A stretch of DNA of 64,000 bases from Pelagimonas sp. (GCA_025210345.1 JAOARX010000008.1:118038-182037), one strand, 5' to 3'; shown: positions 22,035-30,922, numbered from the stretch's first letter. The notes: generated from the sequence alone by a model not told the origin. Translations and numbers: made by a program.

Positions 22035-23032
22035 ATGAAAACGCGGGACAGATACCAGATTGCTGACTATACGCGCGCGGCGGTGCAACTGCTCAAGGTT
22101 TCTCCGGAACGTGTGTTGCGTCGCGCTGGTCTTCCGGACAACGATCTGGTGTCCGAAACCCGCGGGTTCACAGCCCGCGAATGGTTTGATCTGTGGATTG
22201 CAGTGGAATCCGAATACGGCAAACCGGATTTCGCAATACGTCTGGGGCAAGCCATGGCACGGGGGTCCTTTGCCCCCCGATTTTCGCCTTTTCGTGCAGC
22301 GCGAATATCGAAATGGGTCTGGCCCGGCCGGCACTGTTCAAACCGCTAATCGGGCCGATCAAACTGGCCGTGAAACGTCAAGAAGACGCCGTCAAAGTCA
22401 CCTATACCTCGGTCGATCCTGACCTTCCCATGCCCCCCTGCGATGGCCCGTTTAGAAGCCGCCTACTTTATGGAATGCCGTCGGATTTTTACCGGCGAAC
22501 ACATTGTGCCGCTGGCGGTCGGAATGATCGGAGCGCCAGATCCCTGGCAGCCCCTGGCAGCCATGCTGGGGGTTGAACCGCAACCGGCCGATGCGTTTTC
22601 CCTGACCTTTAGCCTGCATGACACCAACTTGCCCCTGATCACGCAGAACGAAGAAATGTGGGCCGGGTTCGAAGCGCGACTGCGCAAGAAAATGCTAAAC
22701 AGAAATCTGCGCGTTAACATGACCGAGCGGGTGCGCAATGCCCTGTTCGAGGCATTGCCGTCTGGCCACAAAACCGTGGATGATGTCTGCAAGCGCTTGC
22801 ATGTTTCCAAACGCACGTTGCAGCGCAGGCTAAAGGATGAGGGTACCACCTATCAGGACGTTCTCGATGCAACCCGGTCCGACCTGTCGCATCACTATTT
22901 GAAAAACCGGACATCAGCGTGGCCGAGATCGCATACTTGCTTGGGTTTCAGGACCTGGGGTCTTTCTATCGAGCGTTCCAGAGGTGGACCGGCCGAACCC
23001 CCGCGGATGTGCGCAACCGTTTTCTGAACTGA
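22035..23032 (+). pseudogene. AraC-family regulator broken by three frameshifts
   Basis: Joined across frames this would be an AraC regulator of the arabinose-binding N-terminal type, with an intact-looking C-terminal helix-turn-helix (DDVCKRLHVSKRTLQRRLKDE, then VAEIAYLLGFQDLGSFYRAF). The coding frame changes near 22277 (six C where seven are needed), near 22442 (an extra T after CCCCCC) and near 22908 (CC where CCC is needed), ending at the TGA at 23030-23032. Two of the three are one-base losses in C runs, so sequencing error is possible, but the gene lies beside a truly deleted SDR gene, which favours decay. The start is ATG after GGAGACGCCTG. Confidence 0.8.
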
Positions 23033-23090
23033 TCCTTGGCGCGATGCCCCACGGGATTGGCGCGATCTGCGAATGCCCATCGTTTGAGGC

Positions 23091-23645
23091 GGCCTGCTGG
23101 AACCGGGATCATACGCCCAGGCAATGCAGGGCTGTGGTGTTGTGTTCCACACCGCGTCGCCCTTTACCATCAGCGTGAATGACCCGCAAAAAGAGCTGAT
23201 CGAACCTGCCGTGCAGGGCACGAAGAACGTTCTGGAACAGGCCAACGCAACACCTGGCGTTTCCCGCATGGTGCTGACGTCATCCTGTGCCGCAATTTAC
23301 GGGGATAACATCGATTGCTCCAAGGCGTCGGGCGGGCGCGTGGACGAAAGTGCTTGGAACACCTCATCGGGTTTAGAGCACAACGTCTATAGCTATTCCA
23401 AGACATTGGCGGAAAAGCGGCTTGGGAGATCGCCCATGCCCAAATGGTTGGTTTGGTTGACGGTTCCGCTTGCGGGGGATGGGATCACCTGCAAACTGGT
23501 GGCCCGAAATGTCAACGTGCCCTTCCGGGCGGATAATTCCAAAGCGAAACGCGCGTTGGGCGTGACCTATCGATCGCTGAATACCTCTCTAGAGGACATG
23601 TTTCAGCAGATGATCAACGCAAGACGATTTCAAACACGCGGTTGA
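23091..23645 (+). pseudogene. NAD-dependent SDR (dihydroflavonol reductase-like), truncated and internally deleted
   Basis: The preserved segments match extended short-chain dehydrogenases: LLEPGSYAQAMQGCG and VVFHTASPF, the VQGTKNVLEQA helix, LTSSCAAIYG, and YSYSKTLAEK with the Tyr-Lys pair. The NAD-binding N-terminus (GxxGxxG) is missing. After AEK the sequence can still be read in another frame as A-A-W-E-I-A-H-A-Q, then joins directly to the C-terminal part (WLVWL, then NVNVPFRADNSKAKRALGV), so about 100 residues were deleted at about 23440. It cannot make an active enzyme. Confidence 0.8.
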
Positions 23646-23761
23646 GCCGCGCGCATCCCCAAACCGATCCGGTCCGCTTTCTGTTCGAAATCGCCGCATC
23701 TGTACTGTACCCAAGAGGCAGGCGGCCAGACTGGCTGCCCCGCCGCACTTTGATCTGGCCG

Positions 23762-24739
23762 CTATTGTCCGATGATCGTAATAGAAAAGCTTCGCCGAGC
23801 CCCTGGCGGGGGGGGCGGCACCCGCCCCACACGTTTCACCGCTGCCGCCGCTTTGCGGCCAAAGGCGCCGCCGTTGGCGGAGACCCCGGTGATCCGGCCA
23901 TTGGAACTGACCGAGAAGGATACCGTTGCACGGCCTTTGCCCCTCACACGGGTCCGCCGCTTTACGGCTGCGGCCACCTTACCCGGATAGTTACTGACGG
24001 CCGCATTGCCCGCCCGTTTCTTGGTGCCTCCGGTCCCTTTTCTTTTGGCTCTGCTGGTCTTGCTGCCGCTGCTTTGCCCTGCGCGCGCCTTCTGCTTGGC
24101 ATTGCCGCGCGTCACCTTTTTGGGGGTCTTGGTTGGTTTTGGTGTCTTGGCCGTCTTTTGAGGTTTCGGTTTCGGCTTGGATTTTAGCTTGGGCTTCGGT
24201 TTGGATTTGGGCTTGGGCTTTTCCTTCACGACGAACTCTTTGCTGCGTGGCATCGGCCGCCGAGAAGTCGTCACTGCCGCGGTATCCGGGTCGCGAGCCT
24301 CAACGGCTTCGGGCAGAGCGGCGGGGGCCAGTTCGGGCGGGGTTTCACCAGCTGCGGGCAGAGCCGCCTGAACAACCGGCACCAAGGGCGCATTGGCCAA
24401 AGGTGCCATTTCCGCGGTCAGCGCCATCACCTTTTCCGCCTCAAGCGGGGGTTGGACCAGTGCTTCGGCGGGGGCCACTGTGGCCTCTGGGGTTGGCTCG
24501 GCGGGGGGCGTGTCGGGCGTCTGCGGGGTGATGGGTTCCGCTTTGTCGGGGGTGTGTTGCGGCGTCAACGTACCGACCGCCATGTCCTGAAAACTGTTGC
24601 CCAGGGCGACGTCACTGTGCCCCGAGGCCCCTTCGTAAAGGGCCTGGGTGTTTTGAACACTCAGCACCGAGGCCGTGGATACAACGACAAGGGCCGCCGC
24701 CAGAGATATCACTTTCCAACTGTTCGAGGATGCGATCAT
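23762..24739 (-). CDS. tonB: TonB-family energy transducer
   Basis: TonB spans the periplasm and transmits proton-motive force from ExbBD to outer-membrane receptors, here probably those at 28483 and 38957. The 325-residue protein has an N-terminal anchor (residues 8-30), a long Pro/Ala/Glu-rich region, a striking Lys-Pro repeat tract (about residues 168-200), a basic Lys/Arg/Gly segment, and a C-terminal TonB domain of about 85 residues (YPGKVAAAVKRRTRVRGKGR, then VSFSVSSNGRITGVSANGG and the final VPPPPPGARRSFSI). It overlaps exbD by 4 bp and ends its operon. Confidence 0.9.
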   Translation of the reverse strand: MIASSNSWKVISLAAALVVVSTASVLSVQNTQALYEGASGHSDVALGNSFQDMAVGTLTPQHTPDKAEPITPQTPDTPPAEPTPEATVAPAEALVQPPLEAEKVMALTAEMAPLANAPLVPVVQAALPAAGETPPELAPAALPEAVEARDPDTAAVTTSRRPMPRSKEFVVKEKPKPKSKPKPKLKSKPKPKPQKTAKTPKPTKTPKKVTRGNAKQKARAGQSSGSKTSRAKRKGTGGTKKRAGNAAVSNYPGKVAAAVKRRTRVRGKGRATVSFSVSSNGRITGVSANGGAFGRKAAAAVKRVGRVPPPPPGARRSFSITIIGQ

Positions 24740-25119
24740 TCCATCGCCCTTTCGGTCACGATCAAAACCTTTTCTGCGCCCGCCCCCCGGAGTTCCGCGC
24801 CAAGTTTCACCAGGATCTTCGCAGGCAGATTTCGGTCAGGCACGATCCGCACCGCGCCCGCATCGTCCCTAAGCGTCTCAACGGTGGCCTGCACATCCTC
24901 TACGGCTTTGCCTGCGACCATCATTTGCCCATCTGGCAAAATCACCACGGCATTCGCGGGGGCAACCCCGTTCAAATCCTTGGTGCTAACCAGTTTAAGA
25001 TCCTTTTCCAACGGCTGCGCGATCGTGCCCGCCACAAGGAAAAAGATCAGCATCAGAAATACGATATTGATCAGCGCGATCGTCGGCTCGCGCTCGGACT
25101 TCTTTCTGTGGCGGATCAT
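24736..25119 (-). CDS. exbD: ExbD-type biopolymer transport protein (second copy)
   Basis: The 127-residue protein has the ExbD/TolR layout: a cytoplasmic basic start (RHRKKSEREPT), one membrane helix at about residues 13-33 (IALINIVFLMLIFFLVAGTI) and a periplasmic domain. The usual Asp of the membrane helix is replaced here by Asn in LINIVF, so proton conduction may rely on the other copy at 25116. It overlaps that copy and tonB by 4 bp each. Confidence 0.85.
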   Translation of the reverse strand: MIRHRKKSEREPTIALINIVFLMLIFFLVAGTIAQPLEKDLKLVSTKDLNGVAPANAVVILPDGQMMVAGKAVEDVQATVETLRDDAGAVRIVPDRNLPAKILVKLGAELRGAGAEKVLIVTERAME

Positions 25120-25499
25120 GTCGCCCCCAACACAGTGGGTTTGAGACCCGGAATGGCGCGCAAAACGACCAACACATCCGTCAGCCGTTGGGCCGAAACG
25201 TGATCGTCCATCGCCACCAACAAGGACAAGTCAGTCGCGTCGCCACGATGGGTGATCAGGGCTGTTTCAAGCTGGTCCAAGTCCAGTTTTTGCAAGTTCA
25301 GCGTCATATCCGTTTCGCCAAGTTTCAAAAACAATGGCGGCTTGCCCGACAGCGCTGCGCGCCCTGCCCCCGCTGCGGTCAATTCAACCTCGGAGAAGCG
25401 GGTAAAGGTGGATGTCAGCATGAAAAACAGCAAGAGCAGAAAGATGACGTCAATAAGCGACGTCATCGACAGCCTGCGCCTGTTTTGCCGCTTACGCAT
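25116..25499 (-). CDS. exbD: ExbD-type biopolymer transport protein (first copy)
   Basis: This 127-residue ExbD keeps the canonical helix SLIDVIFLLLLFFML with the conserved Asp, needed for proton-driven force transmission. The basic start RKRQNRRRLSMTSL precedes it. I chose the ATG at 25499, which overlaps exbB by 8 bp; the frame continues upstream antisense-like without homology. Two tandem ExbD genes with differing helix residues suggest a mixed ExbD pair in the motor. Confidence 0.87.
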   Translation of the reverse strand: MRKRQNRRRLSMTSLIDVIFLLLLFFMLTSTFTRFSEVELTAAGAGRAALSGKPPLFLKLGETDMTLNLQKLDLDQLETALITHRGDATDLSLLVAMDDHVSAQRLTDVLVVLRAIPGLKPTVLGAT

Positions 25500-26163
25500 G
25501 GGCCGGAAACCTGATGTCCCCCTGAGGGGCTGTTTCCTGCTGGGCTGTCGGCGCCACAAGACCGGGGCTGACAATCGACGAAATCGCCCGCCCGGCCAGA
25601 ACACGATCTTTGTCCAACCGCCCTTCGAACCAGCTTAGAACCAATGAGGTTGGCATCGCGATGACAAGGCCGACAGCCGTGGTCAGCAAAGCCACCCAAA
25701 TCCCACCGGCCAGAATGGATGGATCGACCTGCGCTCCGGCCTGTTGCAGCGCCTGAAACGCTGAGATCATCCCCAGCACGGTGCCAAACAATCCCAACAA
25801 CGGGGACAACTGCGCGACATTGTCGAGAAACCGCAGCCCGCCTTCAAGCTTGGCAAACCGTATCTCGGCTTCGGTTTCCAACCTTGTGCGATCGAATTTT
25901 TCGCTAAACCCCATCTTCACCACCGGCGCGAGATAGCTGGTCGACGCCTGCAATTCGTGCATCGCCTGATCGCGCGCGCCGGAATCCCAGGCCCGAACGG
26001 CCTTTTCCAGCGCCTTGTGTCGCCCCACACCGGCGGCTGAAAACTGCCAAAGTTTGTACAGCGCCACCGCAATGGCAAGAACCGAGACCCCCAGCATCAG
26101 CAAGACAACCGGCCCGCCCAGATCATACACCTGTTGAAGCGACGTTTTTACAAAGCCAATCAT
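25492..26163 (-). CDS. exbB: ExbB-type proton channel (MotA/TolQ/ExbB family)
   Basis: The 223-residue protein has three membrane spans (about residues 15-38, 110-135 and 150-175) and the MotA/TolQ/ExbB signature LSPLLGLFGTVLGMISAFQ near residue 115, then VALLTTAVGLVIAMPTSLV. ExbB forms the pentamer around ExbD. The start overlaps the upstream gene by 4 bp. The order exbB-exbD-exbD-tonB in one operon supports a dedicated TonB system for the adjoining iron receptors. Confidence 0.92.
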   Translation of the reverse strand: MIGFVKTSLQQVYDLGGPVVLLMLGVSVLAIAVALYKLWQFSAAGVGRHKALEKAVRAWDSGARDQAMHELQASTSYLAPVVKMGFSEKFDRTRLETEAEIRFAKLEGGLRFLDNVAQLSPLLGLFGTVLGMISAFQALQQAGAQVDPSILAGGIWVALLTTAVGLVIAMPTSLVLSWFEGRLDKDRVLAGRAISSIVSPGLVAPTAQQETAPQGDIRFPAHA

Positions 26164-26582
26164 CCGATCACCTCAATGTCCGTGCGTGAGTTCAGCTTAA
26201 GATCCTGTGTGCAGGCGTTTTCAGGCAGATCCGTGCCGTCACATTGGTGCACACCATTGATCAAGATCTGCCCCAAACCCGCACAACTGGCAGAGGGCAC
26301 AACAAATTGGCGGACCCGCGGACGTTTGGTGGGGAGAGCGCCAAAATCGAACAACATCAGCCGGTTCACCTGCCCCTGGCTGTCAAACAGAACAGCTTCG
26401 TAAACCGCTTTCGCCACCTCCTTGTCATGCCCGTTCACAACCAGAAAGCTCAGCTTGCATCCCGTGTCAGCCGGCTGGGTCGCGTTCAGTTCGATGGAAA
26501 GCTGTTGCGAAAGAGGGGTCTCGGCAGATGCCGCCACGGGGGCCAGCAGTGCAGCGCTCAAGAGTGCACGAAAATCAATCAT
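26160..26582 (-). CDS. Conserved secreted protein of the TonB operon, unknown
   Basis: The 140-residue protein has a signal peptide (residues 1-20, cleavage near AASA) and three or four Cys residues (near 41, 98, 112 and 123) that could form two disulfides in the periplasm. It is the first gene of the exb-tonB operon and overlaps exbB by 4 bp, so a role in the TonB system is likely. I do not know the family's function. An ATG with no strong Shine-Dalgarno begins it; the promoter should lie in the following gap. Confidence 0.7.
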   Translation of the reverse strand: MIDFRALLSAALLAPVAASAETPLSQQLSIELNATQPADTGCKLSFLVVNGHDKEVAKAVYEAVLFDSQGQVNRLMLFDFGALPTKRPRVRQFVVPSASCAGLGQILINGVHQCDGTDLPENACTQDLKLNSRTDIEVIG

Positions 26583-26960
26583 GGTCCGGTCTCAATTGAA
26601 TATTGGAGGCATCCGACTGGCTGGTGACACACAGGGGGGACCCCATCAAAATGGCTGAACCGGACGAGAGGTATTTGGCACGTCAGGCCGATTTGCGCAA
26701 TAGTTTAGTTATTAAGTCGGTTATTTCGACAGATCAGGCGTTTTCCCGCACCACGAACAAACACGCCATATCCCTTTGAATTCAAAACATTTACCACCAG
26801 GCTTGCGGGCCATTGGGCACGGATGTGGTCAAACCGAATTTCCGGGGCCGATACACTCGCCAGCGCATCGGCCCCGACACTAAGTATTCAAAAGGGATTG
26901 GTTTGAAATCTCTCAGGCATCACATGCGTTGGCGACGCCTTCTGCTCGTGCCGGTTTTCC
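26583..26960. other. Non-coding gap before the exb-tonB operon
   Basis: No convincing gene lies here. It holds the likely promoter of the minus-strand exb-tonB operon, an AT-rich patch at 26700-26725, the 12-bp palindrome TTTGAATTCAAA at 26775-26786, and a 10-bp inverted repeat (CGGGGCCGAT/ATCGGCCCCG) at 26843-26876. I found no TGA-N9-TCA iron box in it by eye. Confidence 0.5.
26843..26876. repeat. GC-rich 10-bp inverted repeat
   Basis: CGGGGCCGAT pairs with ATCGGCCCCG across a 14-nt loop. There is no T-run on either side, so it may be a weak factor-assisted terminator of the small minus-strand gene at 26961, or an operator. Confidence 0.4.
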
Positions 26961-27200
26961 CTATCCGGCCTCCCTGTTGAACCCGGTCAGGATTGGAATG
27001 CCTGCCGCATCCAATTCGGCCTTGGTCGCGAATTGGTGCCTTGGAATGATCGCGACAGGCTGAACGGGCAACGGTATTGCGCCCCGTGATCCGATAAATG
27101 CGGATTTCATCAGCAAAGCTTTGAGTTCAGGTTTCAGCCCACTGCCCTGTTTATGCTCCAGGTCGCTCAAGGTCGGCGGTCGCCGGGTTTCATCACACAT
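26961..27200 (-). CDS. Small hypothetical protein
   Basis: This 79-residue frame has no match I recognise. It is hydrophilic at the start and then contains PLPVQPVAIIPRHQF followed by a helix-like end. GGAG lies 8 bases before its ATG on the minus strand and the base use is coding-like, which supports a real gene. It lies alone between the AraC regulator and the exb-tonB promoter region, so it may belong to the iron regulon. Spurious prediction remains possible. Confidence 0.45.
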   Translation of the reverse strand: MCDETRRPPTLSDLEHKQGSGLKPELKALLMKSAFIGSRGAIPLPVQPVAIIPRHQFATKAELDAAGIPILTGFNREAG

Positions 27201-27347
27201 GCTGTTCTCCGTAACAATCGAGCCAGAGCTGCGTTGATGTGGCTGGGCGAGGGGTTATTCGCACAGAATGGCAACGGGTACAAGATTTTCTTATAATTTT
27301 AGTATGATTTGTTTCCGTGGGCTTGGGCGCCCGCCCGCTGGCCCACA

Positions 27348-28316
27348 TCAACCCTCAAACGACGACGTATCCGGCGCAAGATAGCGCGCCTGAGCATCTG
27401 ACGGGCACATCTGGTTGGCCTTGCGAAAAGCCGCCGCAAAGTTTTCAGGTGAGCGATATCCCGCGATCCGCGCCGCCTGTGCGACACTTACCCCGTCACG
27501 CTCCAGGGCACGGCGGGCACGGGTCAAACGCAGATTACGAACGAATTCTTGCACCGTGCAATCATGGGCCGCGCGGAACAGGCGCCGCATCGTTGACAGG
27601 CTGACCCCGCCAGCCTGCGCGATCTCTGCCAAGGTCGGAAAGGCCCCTTGGTCCTCGCGAATGAACTGTTCCATACGGTCCAGTTTGCGCGCATCGGGAT
27701 TGGACAATGATGCCGCATCATCGCCAATGTCAAAGTTCGCAAACGCCGAACAAACCAGACCCAAGGTGGCCGACTGAACCTCAAGCCGCGTCAAGGGCGA
27801 TGGCCGGCCCGCCAGTTGCACAAGCCGCTCCATCATGATGATGTCATCGGGGGAGACCGCCCATTCGTGGAACTTCAGGTGATGCCCATCGCGACGGCCA
27901 TGCAATTCCAAACCGTTTTCCGCCAACCAGTCAAACGACAGCAGCAGGTTCAGCTTGCGCGCATAGTGGCCCGGCTTGGAACGGCGGCGAAACGGTTCGG
28001 GGTGCGCGACCGACGCCATACGCATCCGAACGGGTGCCCCGCGTTCCCGCCCCAGGTTCATGGGACGCCCCGCCAAATCGGCATCTGCGCTGCCCTCAAG
28101 AAAGCAATGCAGGGCCACGCCCGGGGCATAAGATCCGCTGATGTCATATTGCTCCAGCGACGTGGCATCGGTGGTATGCAAGATGAGCCCCGGCTGCACT
28201 TCGATCCATGAACAGCGACCGCGATAGGCCTGACTGACCCTGCGCTCATCAAGCCCCGAGGCCCAGACATCCATGGCCCCGTCGCGCCGCCGCCTGTGGT
28301 TGTGCAGATGTGTCAT
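27348..28316 (-). CDS. AraC-family regulator of siderophore uptake
   Basis: The 322-residue protein has a PchR-like N-terminal sensing half and a C-terminal AraC DNA-binding domain with two helix-turn-helices (AQAGGVSLSTMRRLFRAAH, then AQAARIAGYRSPENFAAAFR). It is divergent from the TonB-dependent receptor at 28483 with 166 bp between them. Regulators of this type sense the ferric siderophore and activate its receptor gene. The target is inferred from position and family. Confidence 0.85.
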   Translation of the reverse strand: MTHLHNHRRRRDGAMDVWASGLDERRVSQAYRGRCSWIEVQPGLILHTTDATSLEQYDISGSYAPGVALHCFLEGSADADLAGRPMNLGRERGAPVRMRMASVAHPEPFRRRSKPGHYARKLNLLLSFDWLAENGLELHGRRDGHHLKFHEWAVSPDDIIMMERLVQLAGRPSPLTRLEVQSATLGLVCSAFANFDIGDDAASLSNPDARKLDRMEQFIREDQGAFPTLAEIAQAGGVSLSTMRRLFRAAHDCTVQEFVRNLRLTRARRALERDGVSVAQAARIAGYRSPENFAAAFRKANQMCPSDAQARYLAPDTSSFEG

Positions 28317-28445
28317 GACGTCCCCTTAGCCTGTTTCGTTGCCGCATCGATGGCTGGGGGAAGCCACCTTTGACGCTTTGACACAGACTTCTGGCGCTTG
28401 CGCATAGGTCGCTCTCTGGCGGGATGCCCCTGTGTTTTGTAGCAG

Positions 28446-28462
28446 TTGACAAATTGAGTCAA
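28446..28462. promoter_or_regulatory. Iron-box-like palindrome before the siderophore receptor
   Basis: TTGAC at 28446-28450 and GTCAA at 28458-28462 form a perfect palindrome, and the sequence fits TGA-N9-TCA exactly, the pattern known for RirA iron boxes in alphaproteobacteria. It lies 20 bp before the receptor ATG. The left arm is also a good -35 hexamer (TTGACA), so a bound repressor would block transcription. Confidence 0.65.
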
Positions 28463-28482
28463 GTTTAGACGGGGTAGCTGAA

Positions 28483-30441
28483 ATGCGAACACAGAGTTTG
28501 CTGTTGGTGGGAACATGTATCTGGGCGACGGGCGTTGCCGCGCAAGATAGGGTTGATCTGGGGGTTTTGCGGATTGAGTCCGCGGGCGCGCAAAGCCTGC
28601 TGGGCAACACCGAGATCACGCAAGAAGAGCTGGAAGAGCGCAATCCGCAGACCATGGCGGATATTTTCGCGGGCGAAACCTCAGTCTCTGCCAGCGGTGG
28701 CGCGGCGATCGCGCAAAAGGTCTATGTGAACGGCATCGAAGAAAGCCTTTTGTCGGTCACGATTGACGGTGCGCGTCAGAACAAATCCGCATTCCACCAC
28801 ACTGGGAACATCTTGCTGGACCCCGAATTGTTGAAGTCGGTTGAGGTGAGCGAAGGGATCGCCCCCGCCGATGCAGGCCCCAATGCGCTGGCAGGTGGGT
28901 TGGCCTATACAACCAAAGACGCGCGGGATTTGCTGGATGATGGCGATACGATCGGTGGTCTTGCCGCGCTCAGCTATGGCAGCGAAAACAACATCCGCCG
29001 TTCGTTGACCGTCTTTGGTCAGCACGATGGGTTCGAATGGCTGCTCAGCGGCACCAGGCACACCGGTGACGATTATAAAGATGGCAGCGGCGATCGCGTG
29101 CTGGGCACCGAGGCCGATCTTTCGGCATATGTTTTGAAACTGGCCTATACATCGCAAAGCGGCAAGCGGCTGTCGTTTGCCTCGTCCGTGACCGAAGACA
29201 CAGGCACCCGCGCGGCGCAGGCGCATCCTTTCCATGGTGCCATCACCATTCGCCCCGACCTGTTGGGTCTGACCGGTGGTGTTGCGGATATCATGATCAA
29301 AGGCCTGTCGCGCCGGACATCTCATACGCTGACCTATACGGATGAAAACCCGCAGGGCTGGTTCGCCCCGACGATCCAGCTCAGCTATAACAAACAGGAA
29401 ATCGATTCCGGCGATGTCGAAGGCACCAACACCAGCCTGAGCGGCTTTATCAAGAACGAATGGCAGCTGTCGAACGGCACCGTGACGGCCGGGATCGACT
29501 TTTTTGATGAAAAGGCCGAAGGCAAGGGGGTTGCACGCCGCACCGCGCCACCCCCCGTTGCAGGCACCTACCGGGGCGAAGAAACGCTCAAGAGCATCGG
29601 GCTGTTCGCACAGGCCCGCCAGGATCTTGGGGATCGTTTGTCCGTGTCCTACGGGGCCCGCGCGGATCGCCAGATCCTGACCGGCGCCGATGGATCAAAA
29701 CACGAAGACACGGGCCTCAGCGCCAATGCCCAGCTGGACTATATGCTGACCGACACGCTCAGCCTGAACGCGGGCTATGCCTCAAGCTGGGGGGGGTATG
29801 AGTTGGGCGAAGCAGGCCTAATCAACTTTATTACCCCCTGGAGCTATGCCGGGTTCAAGACCTCAAGCAGCCAGTCGGCGCGGCTTGGTTTGCGGTTTGA
29901 CAACGGTATCTGGGCCGTGAGCGGCGCCCTGTATGAAACCAAAATCAAAAACCTGACCGCGGTCCTCCCGTCAGGTGGGGCGCGTGGGGCAACCTCGGAT
30001 GTAACGACGCGCGGTTTTGATGCCTCGCTTGGATATACCGGGGCGCAGGGCTTTGCCAAACTGAACTACACCTATGCGGATGTCGAGCAAAACGGCAACG
30101 TGATCAGCAGTACGGCCTATTACTATGGCCGGCCGGTGGGTCACATGATCGGTCTTGAAGCCGGGTATGACTTTAACGACCAGTGGCGCATCGGCGGGAA
30201 CGCGGAAATCGCCCTGCAAAACGACAAACCCGCCCTGAATATGCCCGGCTACGAGGTGGTCAATGTCTTTGCCACTTATGAACCGGAGGCTCTTGATGGG
30301 CTCAGCCTGCGTCTGGACGTCAAGAACCTGTTCGACCAGACCTATGTCGCCCGCAGCGCGGATGGCTTTGGCAACGCCCGTGTCAACACATTGAACGAAC
30401 CGGGGCGCAGCATTTCCCTCAGCGCGTCGATGAAGTTCTAA
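28483..30441 (+). CDS. TonB-dependent outer-membrane receptor, ferric siderophore type
   Basis: The 652-residue protein imports an iron chelate across the outer membrane using TonB. A signal peptide (residues 1-20) precedes a plug domain (about 30-150, with VTIDGARQNKSAFHHTGNI and KSVEVSEGIAPADAG) and a 22-strand barrel. It ends in Phe (SASMKF), as barrels inserted by the BAM machinery do. No clear TonB box could be read. Flanking AraC and ABC genes and the iron box point to a siderophore; a haem ligand is possible. Confidence 0.87.
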   Translation: MRTQSLLLVGTCIWATGVAAQDRVDLGVLRIESAGAQSLLGNTEITQEELEERNPQTMADIFAGETSVSASGGAAIAQKVYVNGIEESLLSVTIDGARQNKSAFHHTGNILLDPELLKSVEVSEGIAPADAGPNALAGGLAYTTKDARDLLDDGDTIGGLAALSYGSENNIRRSLTVFGQHDGFEWLLSGTRHTGDDYKDGSGDRVLGTEADLSAYVLKLAYTSQSGKRLSFASSVTEDTGTRAAQAHPFHGAITIRPDLLGLTGGVADIMIKGLSRRTSHTLTYTDENPQGWFAPTIQLSYNKQEIDSGDVEGTNTSLSGFIKNEWQLSNGTVTAGIDFFDEKAEGKGVARRTAPPPVAGTYRGEETLKSIGLFAQARQDLGDRLSVSYGARADRQILTGADGSKHEDTGLSANAQLDYMLTDTLSLNAGYASSWGGYELGEAGLINFITPWSYAGFKTSSSQSARLGLRFDNGIWAVSGALYETKIKNLTAVLPSGGARGATSDVTTRGFDASLGYTGAQGFAKLNYTYADVEQNGNVISSTAYYYGRPVGHMIGLEAGYDFNDQWRIGGNAEIALQNDKPALNMPGYEVVNVFATYEPEALDGLSLRLDVKNLFDQTYVARSADGFGNARVNTLNEPGRSISLSASMKF

Positions 30442-30444
30442 GTG

Positions 30445-30473
30445 AAAGGGGCGGCCACTGCGCCGCCCCTTTT
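30445..30473 (+). terminator. Rho-independent terminator of the siderophore receptor
   Basis: AAAGGGGCGGC and GCCGCCCCTTT form an 11-bp stem with a 6-nt loop followed by TTTT, 3 bases after the receptor stop. Confidence 0.9.
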
Positions 30474-30495
30474 GCTCCACGACTGCTGGAATCGC

Positions 30496-30789
30496 TCAAA
30501 CCGATTGCCATCTCATTGTCTTGAAATCTTCGCGAAAGGCGAACCGCTCTAGATGGCTGTCGATAATAAACCGCGCCCGCACGAGGGCCGCTTGGTCTTT
30601 GCCGGTGATCTCGATCCGAAGTGCGTCTTTCAGCGCGATCATCTTGGCCGGGCCCGTGGGCAGATCTGCATGCCCTTTGGTCGCATCAAATTCAACGGGG
30701 ACCTTATGCGCGAAATGCTTGCACAGCTGTTGAATGTACTTTCCGGCATGAGGTGTTTTGAAAACCCCGATTTCGGTCAAATGTGGCAT
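30496..30789 (-). CDS. DUF2218 protein
   Basis: The 97-residue protein matches DUF2218 in its overall pattern (PHAGKYIQQLCKHFAHKV near the start, then a long helix with IEITGKDQAALVRARFIIDSH). The family often occurs in siderophore-uptake loci and its function is unknown. I chose the ATG at 30789, since an upstream GTG at 30909 would add 40 residues without family match and would run through a terminator-like hairpin. It is divergent from the ABC transporter operon at 30923. Confidence 0.75.
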   Translation of the reverse strand: MPHLTEIGVFKTPHAGKYIQQLCKHFAHKVPVEFDATKGHADLPTGPAKMIALKDALRIEITGKDQAALVRARFIIDSHLERFAFREDFKTMRWQSV

Positions 30790-30822
30790 TTGGCTGGGCC
30801 CATATATCCTGACTGTTTTTAT

Positions 30823-30853
30823 AAAAAACACCTTGCCGCACAATCGGGCAAGG
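30823..30853 (-). terminator. Terminator-like hairpin upstream of the DUF2218 gene
   Basis: On the minus strand CCTTGCC and GGCAAGG form a 7-bp stem with a 9-nt loop, followed by TG and six T residues. It lies 34 bp before the DUF2218 start, an odd place unless it attenuates that gene or ends a small RNA. Confidence 0.4.
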
Positions 30854-30922
30854 CGTAAATGCCCCAAGCAAACCCCGCCAGCCAACCTTTTGGTCAGCCC
30901 GCGCATCACATGAGGACATCAT

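Noticed and set aside
30790..30909. N-terminal extension of the DUF2218 protein
   Set aside because: The added residues do not match the family and would cross a terminator-like hairpin.
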